From a bacterium (lineage in GTDB: Bacteria > Patescibacteriota > Microgenomatia > UBA1406 > GWC2-37-13), in the NCBI GenBank assembly GCA_021789865.1, contig JAJYIX010000005.1, positions 1 to 32,184 of the forward strand: a stretch of 32,184 nucleotides of DNA. Direction: 5' to 3'. Made by a program: the position numbers and the translations under genes. The notes under the pieces were generated by a model. That model did not search any database. It saw nothing but the letters and a program-made list of their open reading frames with translations, and was not told where the DNA came from. Positions 8,330 through 14,736 of the stretch are shown in pieces (positions within the stretch are counted from its first letter, which is position 1; each line of letters starts with the position of its first letter).

Positions 8330-8694
8330 CTCTTTCCTGTTCTTCTTAAGAAACCTCCGGCGGCAGCGATAGCCATAAGCGAGGGAATAAAAATCGTAGG
8401 AAGACCCGTTGACGGGATGGTCGACGGTGTATTTGATTTGGTCATCCCGGGGGGTGTGCCCGTCACATACGGTTTGTAATTGGTATTAGTGTTGGGATTG
8501 GTCGTGGTCGTCTGGGCTCCAGGAGCCGGAGTAGTTTTGTTTGCGGTGACGGACGGGGTTGGCGACACAGATGAACCTCCGATGAGTGGAAACCCTTTGC
8601 CGCCAAGCTTGATTTTACCCATTAAAACAGCGACAAAGACGATTACAACAACGAGGCCAAGAATGAATGAGATTACCTTGTTAAAACTATCCAT
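8326..8694 (-). CDS. Small bitopic surface protein with LPXTG-like (IPSTG) signal
   Basis: A 122-residue protein with no recognised catalytic domain. An N-terminal membrane helix (about 8-26) is followed by a Thr/Pro/Asn-rich linker (about 43-92), IPSTG (93-97), a second hydrophobic stretch (about 98-114) and a basic tail FLRRTGKS. The C-terminus is laid out like a sortase sorting signal with Ile in place of Leu. This makes it the second putative sortase substrate in this cluster. It may instead be a spacer or anchor protein held by its two helices. The promoter is TTGATT-17-TATAAT, 9 nt before the ATG. It converges on the pilin gene with a 4-bp overlap. Confidence 0.6.
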   Translation of the reverse strand: MDSFNKVISFILGLVVVIVFVAVLMGKIKLGGKGFPLIGGSSVSPTPSVTANKTTPAPGAQTTTTNPNTNTNYKPYVTGTPPGMTKSNTPSTIPSTGLPTIFIPSLMAIAAAGGFLRRTGKS

Positions 8695-8703
8695 ATAGTA
8701 AAT

Positions 8704-8732
8704 ATTATAGCATACAAAACACCGTTAATCAA
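8704..8732 (-). promoter_or_regulatory. Promoter of the IPSTG surface protein gene
   Basis: Minus-strand TTGATT (8727-8732) and a consensus TATAAT (8704-8709) with a 17-nt spacer; the -10 ends 9 nt before the ATG at 8694. Confidence 0.55.
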
Positions 8733-8735
8733 ATC

Positions 8736-8754
8736 TGTCCAGAAAAAATGGACA
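8736..8754. promoter_or_regulatory. Small inverted repeat between divergent promoters (possible operator)
   Basis: TGTCCA and TGGACA flank GAAAAAA in the 103-bp gap between two divergent genes, just upstream of both -35 regions. It could be an operator or merely a chance hairpin. Confidence 0.25.
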
Positions 8755-8761
8755 AATGAGT

Positions 8762-8791
8762 TTGTAGAATTGTTTACTTGTCTATTATAAT
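8762..8791 (+). promoter_or_regulatory. Promoter of the 165-residue membrane protein gene
   Basis: Consensus TATAAT (8786-8791) ends 6 nt before the ATG at 8798. A weak TTGTAG (8762-8767) sits 18 nt upstream. The spacing again implies a leaderless mRNA. Confidence 0.5.
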
Positions 8792-8797
8792 GGCAAT

Positions 8798-9295
8798 ATG
8801 GAGAACAACCCTCAGGTGCTTTTTGACTGGAAGGCCCCTCTGCGACCTTATAAGAAGCGTTCGGCCATTATAGTTCGCTTCTATGTCGCCGTCGCCCTGC
8901 TTTTGTCCGCCATCATGTTTTTCTTTGGCGACAAGATTCTTTTGATTCCGATATGGTCTTTGGTTTTCCTTTTCTATGTTTTGACGATAACGCCACCACC
9001 CGAAGTGGAAAATAAGATCACCGCTTTCGGAATCGAGGCTGCCGGAGTTACCCTAAGATGGGAGTCGCTCTCACATTTTTATTTCGGAAAAAGGTTCGGT
9101 TTTAATACCTTAACAGTCGTGTCGCGGGCGCCGTATTTTTACCACGCATACATGGTTATTCCGAAAGACGAAGATAAACAAATAGTCTTGACCATTTTAT
9201 CGGCCCACATAATGTACCAGGAAAAACCTCAAAAAACTCTCACCGACAAACTCCTAGACGCTTTGTCCGCAATTATTCCTGATGACGAAGACTAG
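8798..9295 (+). CDS. Small membrane protein with two helices and C-terminal soluble domain
   Basis: A 165-residue protein I do not recognise by name. Two adjacent hydrophobic helices (about 25-43 and 47-65) form a hairpin. They are followed by a soluble region of mixed beta/alpha character (IEAAGVTLRWESLSHFYFGK; LTVVSRAPYFYHAYMVIPK) and an acidic end DDED. A two-helix hairpin with a beta domain is reminiscent of bacterial PH-like membrane proteins, but that is only a guess. Its last 23 bp overlap the end of the convergent HARP gene. Confidence 0.6.
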   Translation: MENNPQVLFDWKAPLRPYKKRSAIIVRFYVAVALLLSAIMFFFGDKILLIPIWSLVFLFYVLTITPPPEVENKITAFGIEAAGVTLRWESLSHFYFGKRFGFNTLTVVSRAPYFYHAYMVIPKDEDKQIVLTILSAHIMYQEKPQKTLTDKLLDALSAIIPDDED

Positions 9296-9917
9296 CGAGA
9301 TCGTCCAGTCTTCTTATAAAAGAAGGGGACGGAAGTTCTTTCGCGCCAAAGGCTCTTCCCCAAGCCAAGACCCCTTCGTCAGTCGTGACAAGAAATCCGC
9401 CCTGTTCTTTGGCGAGAACGATAATGTCAAGGTCGGTCAGACTGTCTAAAAATCCCGTTCTGGTTGCATTACGATAGCGCTCGCGGAACTTCTTTATCGC
9501 TTCACCGATTTTTATTTGAAAGTCTTTTTGTGATAGGTTTTTTTCCTCTCCAAGCATCTTTCTTCCCGAGGCAACTATTTCCTCCTCTCCGATATTTAGA
9601 CCCCTCAAGCTTCTTCCCCTTATGTCGTCAACCATTTTATAAAAAACGGCGGCCGGAAAACTTAATCCATCTACCTCCGGGGATTTTATCGTTATCGAAC
9701 TCAGAAAATTCTTCAAAAAAGCCTGGGTTTTGTTCTCAAAAAAACTCAAGAGCTCGTCTACGGCTCTCGGCGGCATAAAAAATTCTGCTAACCCGGCTTT
9801 CTTAAGCGATAAAATCTTTTCTGTTATGGTGGTGATTATCTTTTCCGTATTGTCGCCGAGGCCCAGATCGGCCCCCATATTAAAGAAAAGGTTCGTGTCC
9901 AAGATGAATTTGTCCAT
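9273..9917 (-). CDS. Protein-only RNase P, HARP family (PIN domain; old name 'RNA ligase partner')
   Basis: A 214-residue PIN-fold protein that matches the HARP family (Aquifex aeolicus Aq_880 type), the smallest known RNase P, which removes 5' leaders from pre-tRNAs without RNA. Family landmarks, judged from memory of Aq_880: MDKFILDTNLFFN at the N-terminus (Asp7), AEFFMPP at 44-50, ITIKSPE at 76-81, KKFRERYRNATRTGFLDS leading to Asp158, TDLD (Asp162, Asp164) and LVTTDEGVLAWG with Asp180. All expected acidic active-site positions are present. A central insertion of about 20 residues relative to Aq_880 falls in the helical region used for oligomerisation. It lies 46 bp downstream of dnaN on the same strand, so it is probably co-transcribed with dnaA-dnaN. 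A generic PIN toxin is less likely given the family-wide match and the lack of an antitoxin gene. Confidence 0.85.
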   Translation of the reverse strand: MDKFILDTNLFFNMGADLGLGDNTEKIITTITEKILSLKKAGLAEFFMPPRAVDELLSFFENKTQAFLKNFLSSITIKSPEVDGLSFPAAVFYKMVDDIRGRSLRGLNIGEEEIVASGRKMLGEEKNLSQKDFQIKIGEAIKKFRERYRNATRTGFLDSLTDLDIIVLAKEQGGFLVTTDEGVLAWGRAFGAKELPSPSFIRRLDDLASLRHQE

Positions 9918-9963
9918 ATTTGTCGTGTTGGAAATAACAAATAATTAATTAATGTTTCTCAAT

Positions 9964-11058
9964 CTAATCTTGTATTCTCACCGGCATGATGATGTGCAAA
10001 AAATTATCAACACCAACCTGTTTAAAAACCGCCGGAGCGTCACCCCTCAAAAGCTCTATCTGTATTTTTTCGGTTTCGGCTGCCGACAGAAAATCGGTTA
10101 AAAACTTATAGTTAAAGGCTATTTTCTGACCTTCTCCGTCGATTTTTGCCTCCACTTTAGAGACGTTCACATCTTCGCCTCCTGCCTTCGGCATTACGAC
10201 AATTTCATCGTTTTCGGTCTTTAGAATGATGATGTTTGAAACATCACGAGTGAAGATGGACACAAGCTTGACGGCTCTCAAAAGGTCGCTTTTAGATATG
10301 GTAATAGTCGTCTTTTTTTCCGACGGAATCACTCTCTCAAACGGAGGATAGTCTCCATCTATAAGCCTTGTATAAAGGTCAACCTCTTTCCCATAAAACA
10401 CCAGGACTTTTTCCTCTTTTGAAAAACTAAATAAGAGCTCCTCGTCTTTTATGAGCCTTATTGCCTCATCAAGAAACTGCGATGGCACGATCATCGAGGG
10501 GACGTCTTCGGTCCTTTTAAGACTTAAAAGAGACAGTCTGAATCCATCGGTGGAGACTATCTTCAAGCCGTCCTCTTTGACGACAAAATTTATTCCTGTC
10601 AAGGCTGGTCTGGTCTCATCAGACGAAGCCGAAAAAAGAATAGTGGAGAGATTTTTCTCAAAAAAGCTCGTTTTGATTTTTTGTTTCGGCGAGTTTATTT
10701 TTGGCGGAAAAGGAAATTCCGAGGCGTCTATCAACGGAAAGTCTCCTTTTGTTTTTCCGGAAGATATTATCAGGTCTTTTTCTTTTATCTCTATGTCGAC
10801 GCTCGGCGTGTTGACGAGACTTAGGAACTCGCTGATTTTTTTCGGTTCGACCACAACTTTGACTTTGTCGAGTTTTTCTTTTTTAATCATTGAGTGGTAA
10901 TAGCTGCTCAGGTTGGTCGAATAGAAGTGGAGGCCGTTTTCGTCGGTCAATAGACAAACTCCCTGAAGAACATTTGAGGAAATGACCTTTGACGATGTAA
11001 ACTTTAAAGACGTGTTTATTTTTTCAAGAAAGGTGTCTTTTAAAAGGGTTGTTTTCAT
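9964..11058 (-). CDS. dnaN: DNA polymerase III beta subunit (sliding clamp)
   Basis: A 364-residue clamp of typical length with three repeated clamp folds. Recognisable parts are the N-terminal LQGVCLLTDENGLHFYSTN, the middle LIDASEFPFPP and RPALTGINFVVKEDGLKIVSTDGFRLS, and the C-terminal FNYKFLTDFLSAAETEKIQIEL, ending HIIMPVRIQD (the usual terminus is MPMRL). It forms a ring on DNA that tethers the replicative polymerase. It lies downstream of dnaA on the same strand across a 112-bp spacer that holds DnaA boxes. A TATATT sits 5 nt before the ATG, so a clamp-specific leaderless message is possible in addition to read-through from dnaA. Confidence 0.97.
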   Translation of the reverse strand: MKTTLLKDTFLEKINTSLKFTSSKVISSNVLQGVCLLTDENGLHFYSTNLSSYYHSMIKKEKLDKVKVVVEPKKISEFLSLVNTPSVDIEIKEKDLIISSGKTKGDFPLIDASEFPFPPKINSPKQKIKTSFFEKNLSTILFSASSDETRPALTGINFVVKEDGLKIVSTDGFRLSLLSLKRTEDVPSMIVPSQFLDEAIRLIKDEELLFSFSKEEKVLVFYGKEVDLYTRLIDGDYPPFERVIPSEKKTTITISKSDLLRAVKLVSIFTRDVSNIIILKTENDEIVVMPKAGGEDVNVSKVEAKIDGEGQKIAFNYKFLTDFLSAAETEKIQIELLRGDAPAVFKQVGVDNFLHIIMPVRIQD

Positions 11059-11171
11059 TTTTTAATATAAGAAAAGTAGTAATAGATGGTGTGTATAAGT
11101 GTATAAAAACACGCTTGGATTTTCAAGACAGAAAAAATCGTAATTTTTCTCTGTGGATGGTGGGTGGATAC
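11059..11171. promoter_or_regulatory. oriC: Putative oriC core: tandem DnaA boxes plus DnaA-trio-like tract
   Basis: The dnaA-dnaN spacer holds four same-strand (minus) DnaA boxes: TTATACACA at 11090-11098 (matches TTATNCACA), TTATACACT at 11098-11106, CCATCCACA at 11152-11160 and GTATCCACC at 11163-11171 (the last two each with two mismatches). Immediately next to the first box, on the dnaN side, is TAGTAATAG (11077-11085). This is the repeated 5'-TA(G/A)-3' pattern of the DnaA-trio that guides strand opening, followed by an AT-rich run (TTTTTAATATAAGAAAAG). The order boxes, trio, AT-rich DNA matches a Bacillus-type basal unwinding system. No strand-bias or marker-frequency data were available. 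Confidence 0.7.
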
Positions 11172-12505
11172 TATGTTGAAGAATCAAGCGATTGGATTAT
11201 TGTGTCAACCTCTTTTTTAAAATTTTGATCCCTCATCATCAGAGAGGAAATTTTCTGTTCGGCGTGAAGGACGGTCGTATGATCTTTTCGTCTCAGGGCA
11301 GCGGCCGTTTCCATAAGCTTCATCTTCATCTCGCGACGGAGAATATACATCGCCACCTGTCGAGGAACGACGACAGACTCGATTCGAGTCTCTCCTTTTA
11401 GGTGCGATTGTTTAACGTTGTAAAAAGTGCAGACAGTCCGGATGACATCTGAGGGGGTAATTTTTTTCCTTTTTTTTTCTTGGCTGTTGGCAAAAAAAGA
11501 CTCAATCGCTTCGAGATCAATTTTTTCTTTTATTCCCAAAACCTTTGCGTATATTGATAAGAGCACCCCTTCAAGAGCTCTTGAGTCAAGGACTCTTTCG
11601 GCTATAACTTTAGCCGCCTCAATGTCAAGGCCGATGTTTTTCTCCTGGGCCTTAATAAGAAGGATGGCGGTTCGAAGTTCAAAGTCTGGCTCCTGAACGT
11701 CGACAATGAGCCCGCCGGAAAAGCGCGACCTCAGCCTATCTTCGAGGTTTTTTATCGAAGACGGCGGCCGGTCTGACGTTAGGATTATTTGTCCGCCCAA
11801 AGAAACAATTGAATTAAAGGTGTGAAAAAACTCCTCTTGAACAGCTTGTTTTCCGGCAATAAACTGAATGTCGTCAACGACGAGGACTCCTAGGCGACGA
11901 TACTTTCTTCTGAACCGAGGGCCGGCATTTTCTCTTATCGATTCAATCATTTCGTTTGTGAATGTTTCGCCGGGGCTAAACAAAACCTTTTTATTTTGAT
12001 CGTTCTCGAGAATTTTTTTAGCGGTGGCTTGGGCGAGATGGGTTTTTCCGACACCAACCCCACCATATAGGAAAAGAGGGTTGTAGGCATTGCCGGGGTT
12101 GTTGACGACCGCCTGAGCGGCCGCATAGGCGACCTGATTAGTCGACGAAACGGCGAAATTATTAAAACTGTATTTTTTGTTCAAACCCGCCCGCTCAAAA
12201 AGATCGTCGGTCGTCGGTTCAAACGACAAAAGCGGCGACTCGACCCTCTTTTTAGTCGGTGGAGCCATGATAAATTCTACGTGCAGAGATTTTTTAAAAT
12301 ACATCGCAAAAGAAGCTTCAACCTCAAGTTTTCGTTGGGAGAGAAAAATTTTTGCACCCTGGTTTTCACAGGAAAGAACAATCTTTTCGTCGGAAACGTC
12401 GACGGGTTTAACGTGTTTGAGAATGGAGTAAAGGACCGGCATTCGTTGCTGGTTTTTTTCAAGGTCTTCGATATATCCCTTCCAAATGGATGATGGGGAT
12501 GACAT
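11171..12505 (-). CDS. dnaA: Chromosomal replication initiator DnaA
   Basis: A 444-residue AAA+ initiator. Domain I is about 1-75, a short linker (domain II) about 76-105, and the AAA+ core starts at about 110. The Walker A motif is GGVGVGKT (148-155), Walker B is LVVDDIQF (208-215), and TNEMIESIREN is typical of the family. The C-terminal domain IV carries the box-binding signature RRKDHTTVLHAEQKI near residue 408. It opens the origin and controls its own expression by binding DnaA boxes. A DnaA-box palindrome overlaps its promoter region. The family-typical N-terminus supports the ATG at 12505. Downstream genes on the same strand are dnaN and the HARP gene; the Xer-like gene lies 120 bp upstream. 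Confidence 0.98.
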   Translation of the reverse strand: MSSPSSIWKGYIEDLEKNQQRMPVLYSILKHVKPVDVSDEKIVLSCENQGAKIFLSQRKLEVEASFAMYFKKSLHVEFIMAPPTKKRVESPLLSFEPTTDDLFERAGLNKKYSFNNFAVSSTNQVAYAAAQAVVNNPGNAYNPLFLYGGVGVGKTHLAQATAKKILENDQNKKVLFSPGETFTNEMIESIRENAGPRFRRKYRRLGVLVVDDIQFIAGKQAVQEEFFHTFNSIVSLGGQIILTSDRPPSSIKNLEDRLRSRFSGGLIVDVQEPDFELRTAILLIKAQEKNIGLDIEAAKVIAERVLDSRALEGVLLSIYAKVLGIKEKIDLEAIESFFANSQEKKRKKITPSDVIRTVCTFYNVKQSHLKGETRIESVVVPRQVAMYILRREMKMKLMETAAALRRKDHTTVLHAEQKISSLMMRDQNFKKEVDTIIQSLDSST

Positions 12506-12511
12506 AAATTA

Positions 12512-12538
12512 TATTTGTGGATAACTTGTCCACAAATA
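12512..12538. promoter_or_regulatory. Palindromic pair of DnaA boxes upstream of dnaA
   Basis: TTATCCACA on the minus strand (12516-12524, exact consensus) and TTGTCCACA on the plus strand (12526-12534, one mismatch) face each other. They sit inside a 10-bp inverted repeat TATTTGTGGA/TCCACAAATA with a 7-nt loop. This lies 7-33 bp before the dnaA ATG and overlaps a minus-strand TATAAT. Bound DnaA would block dnaA transcription, and the pair may also form a second part of the origin. Confidence 0.7.
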
Positions 12539-12625
12539 ATAAACAATTCCACAGCGGTTGTCAACAGGATGTGTGAATGGATTTAACGACTATTACAAGT
12601 CCGGTTTAAATGGCGGGTATGGAAG

Positions 12626-13486
12626 TTACAGTTCGCCGATTTTTTCTTTGCGTTCAGCCTCTTCTTTCACCAGATTAAGGAATCTTTCGGTGGAAGACAG
12701 TCTACGGTGTCCGACCAGGCGGGCAATGTACTCGACCGAAGCGCCGTTTTGGAGTTGGTGAGCGATAAAAGTATTTCTCAAGTCGTTGACGGTCGCTTTT
12801 TCGATGCCTATTTCTCTAAAGCAACGGGAGATAATCTGGCGGATGTTTCTTATCAGGAGCGGGTGACCGGTTCTCGTGATGAACAAATGATTGTCTTTTG
12901 AAGACGGTCGCGTCTTAACATATTCATCAATGGCTTTTTTAATAGGATTGTTTAAAGGAATTTGTCGTTGTGGAGTTTTTCCGTATTGGCGGATGTTCAA
13001 TCCGGTATTGGTCACGTCTTCCGTCCTAAGATTGGCTAGCTCGCCGATTTTTATTCCGGTCTGCAGGAGTATCTCTACCAAGGCGTATGTTCTGGCGTCT
13101 TCTTTGGCAAAATCCCGGAGCGCACGGTATTCGAGCTTGGTAAAAATTCTTGGAGGTGAAGAAACATATTTGGGGTGTGAAACGTCAAGAGACGGATTTT
13201 GTTCAACCACACCCTCATTTTTAAGATATCTGAAAAAAGTCCTGATGGAGTTGAGTTTTCTAGAAGCGGATTTTTTGGTATATGAGTCAGTTATCAATTT
13301 GGCGATGAACCCGTCGATGTTGTCCTTTTTGACTTCTCGGATGTCTTGGATATCGACGCTCGTCAAATATCCGGTAAACTGTTCGAGATCTTTTTTATAG
13401 GCCACTATCGTGAAGGATGATTTTCCGGCCGATTCCAAGTGTTTTATAAACCTCTCAATGAGAGACGGTAACAATACATTATCCAT
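12626..13486 (-). CDS. Xer-like tyrosine recombinase fold, apparently catalytically inactive
   Basis: A 286-residue protein with the XerC/XerD layout: a SAM-like N-terminal core-binding domain (about 1-95) and a C-terminal catalytic-fold domain (about 110-286). Aligned with XerD, the six active-site positions read Lys146 (normally Arg, in TGIKIGEL), Lys170 (kept, YGKTPQRQIPL), Asn234 (normally His, NDLRNTF), Arg237 (kept), His260 (kept, VGHRRLSS) and Phe269 (normally the Tyr nucleophile, TERFLNL). The spacings 237-260-269 match XerD exactly. Without the tyrosine it should not cleave DNA, so it may be a site-specific DNA-binding protein derived from Xer, perhaps acting at the origin. It is translated from a near-leaderless message (TTGAAA-17-TATATT, 10 nt before the ATG). 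Confidence 0.85.
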   Translation of the reverse strand: MDNVLLPSLIERFIKHLESAGKSSFTIVAYKKDLEQFTGYLTSVDIQDIREVKKDNIDGFIAKLITDSYTKKSASRKLNSIRTFFRYLKNEGVVEQNPSLDVSHPKYVSSPPRIFTKLEYRALRDFAKEDARTYALVEILLQTGIKIGELANLRTEDVTNTGLNIRQYGKTPQRQIPLNNPIKKAIDEYVKTRPSSKDNHLFITRTGHPLLIRNIRQIISRCFREIGIEKATVNDLRNTFIAHQLQNGASVEYIARLVGHRRLSSTERFLNLVKEEAERKEKIGEL

Positions 13487-13496
13487 AATGCCCTAT

Positions 13497-13525
13497 AATA
13501 TAACATAATGGGTATGGGATTTCAA
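13497..13525 (-). promoter_or_regulatory. Promoter of the Xer-like gene
   Basis: Minus-strand TTGAAA (13520-13525), a 17-nt spacer and TATATT (13497-13502), ending 10 nt before the ATG at 13486. Transcription would begin about 3 nt before the start codon. Confidence 0.55.
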
Positions 13526-13546
13526 TAGTAACGTAAATTTATCCGC

Positions 13547-13575
13547 TTGTAATAGTAATGTTAATTTGATATATT
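13547..13575 (+). promoter_or_regulatory. Promoter of the S1 protein gene
   Basis: TTGTAA (13547-13552), a 17-nt spacer and TATATT (13570-13575). It leaves a leader of about 43 nt containing an AAGGAG Shine-Dalgarno (about 13607-13612) before the ATG at 13625, unlike the leaderless neighbours. Confidence 0.45.
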
Positions 13576-13624
13576 ATGAATTCTAGGAAACGCCATCCAA
13601 GGCTAAAAAGGAGAAAATTCAAAG

Positions 13625-14707
13625 ATGAAGCAAAAAAAAGAAAATACAGCATCAAGGTCCGTGAACCCAATGGAATCTCTTCTTAAAAAACAAAAACCAA
13701 ACCTCCTAAAAAAAGGTCGCGAAGTGGAAGCCAAGATCGTATCGCTCTCAAAAAAAGGGATCGTTTTTGATGTCGGCGGCAAAGCCCATGCGATTTTGGG
13801 AGAACTCGAAATCAAAGAAGTCTCGACCTATCTTCCATACCTTAAGGTTGGCGATAAAATCCAGGTGAGAGTCATTTCAGAGGAGTCGAAGAACGGCTTT
13901 CCGGTGGTTTCTTTACGGAAGTTTTTTGAAAAAGGCAAATGGGAAATATTGGCCGAGAAAAAAGAAAAAGAGGAGGAAATAGAAGTGGTCTGTGGAGATT
14001 ACGGAAAAGGAGGCGTCTTTATCGACTTTATGGGTATAAGGGGAGTGATTCCGAAAATTCAGCTTACAGAACAGTTTATATCGAATCCGGAAAAACTAAC
14101 CAGCCAGAAAATCAAGGTTAAGATTCTTGAGGTTGACAAAGAAAAAAATCGTTTGGTTGTATCTCAAAAAGCCTCGGCCCTGAAGATATCCCAAAAAGAT
14201 CTGAAAAAGAAATTTGAGGCGATCAAGGAAGGAAAAACTTATAAGGCCAAAGTCCTCGGCGCCTCTGAATTTGGAGTTTTCTGCGAGGTTGAGGGGGTCG
14301 AAGGCCTGATACACATATCAGAGATTTCATGGGAAAAAATTAGTTCAGCCGCTTCATATGTCACTGTTGGTGAGACTATAGACGTCTACGTCGTTGAAAA
14401 AAACGAAGCCGACCTCAAGCTCAATCTTTCCCTTAAAAGACTTACTCCCGATCCTTGGGATAAGATCGAGGAAAAATATCCGAAAGATCGTGAGGTGGAG
14501 GGGGAAGTCGTCCGCAAAGAAAAATACGGATACTTTGTCAGGCTGGCTCCAGGAATCGAGGGACTTATTCACGTCTCCAAACTAAAAGGTGATGAAGATT
14601 TTAAAATCGGTCAAAAAATAAAGGCTTTTATTGAAAGAGTCAATGGCCGTGAACGCCGGATGAGTCTCGTCCTTCCCCAAAAAGAAAAACCGGTCATGTA
14701 CAGATAA
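13625..14707 (+). CDS. rpsA: Ribosomal protein S1-like protein with four S1 domains
   Basis: A 360-residue RNA-binding protein. A basic N-terminal tail (1-30) is followed by four S1/OB repeats at about 31-98 (GREVEAKIVSLSKKGIVFDV), 117-184 (GKGGVFIDFMGIRGVIPKIQ), 202-272 (SEFGVFCEVEGVEGLIHISE) and 288-350 (KYGYFVRLAPGIEGLIHVSK). Repeats 3 and 4 are the most canonical. Four-domain S1 proteins are usual in Gram-positive-type bacteria and many Patescibacteria; they bind mRNA leaders on the 30S subunit. Its own message has a real leader with AAGGAG, while many neighbours look leaderless. It is a single-gene unit that converges on the VirB4 gene with a 29-bp gap. Confidence 0.92.
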   Translation: MKQKKENTASRSVNPMESLLKKQKPNLLKKGREVEAKIVSLSKKGIVFDVGGKAHAILGELEIKEVSTYLPYLKVGDKIQVRVISEESKNGFPVVSLRKFFEKGKWEILAEKKEKEEEIEVVCGDYGKGGVFIDFMGIRGVIPKIQLTEQFISNPEKLTSQKIKVKILEVDKEKNRLVVSQKASALKISQKDLKKKFEAIKEGKTYKAKVLGASEFGVFCEVEGVEGLIHISEISWEKISSAASYVTVGETIDVYVVEKNEADLKLNLSLKRLTPDPWDKIEEKYPKDREVEGEVVRKEKYGYFVRLAPGIEGLIHVSKLKGDEDFKIGQKIKAFIERVNGRERRMSLVLPQKEKPVMYR

Positions 14708-14736
14708 GACGCTTCCTAAGGCCGTAGGGTCCATGA

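Noticed and set aside
9273-9917. VapC-type toxin interpretation of the PIN protein
   Set aside because: No antitoxin ORF is adjacent, and the protein is longer than VapC and matches HARP landmarks at both ends.
12508-12513. TATAAT 2 nt before the dnaA ATG as the dnaA promoter for this start
   Set aside because: Transcription would begin inside the coding region; it may only be part of the AT-rich DnaA-box palindrome, and the true -10 could lie further upstream.
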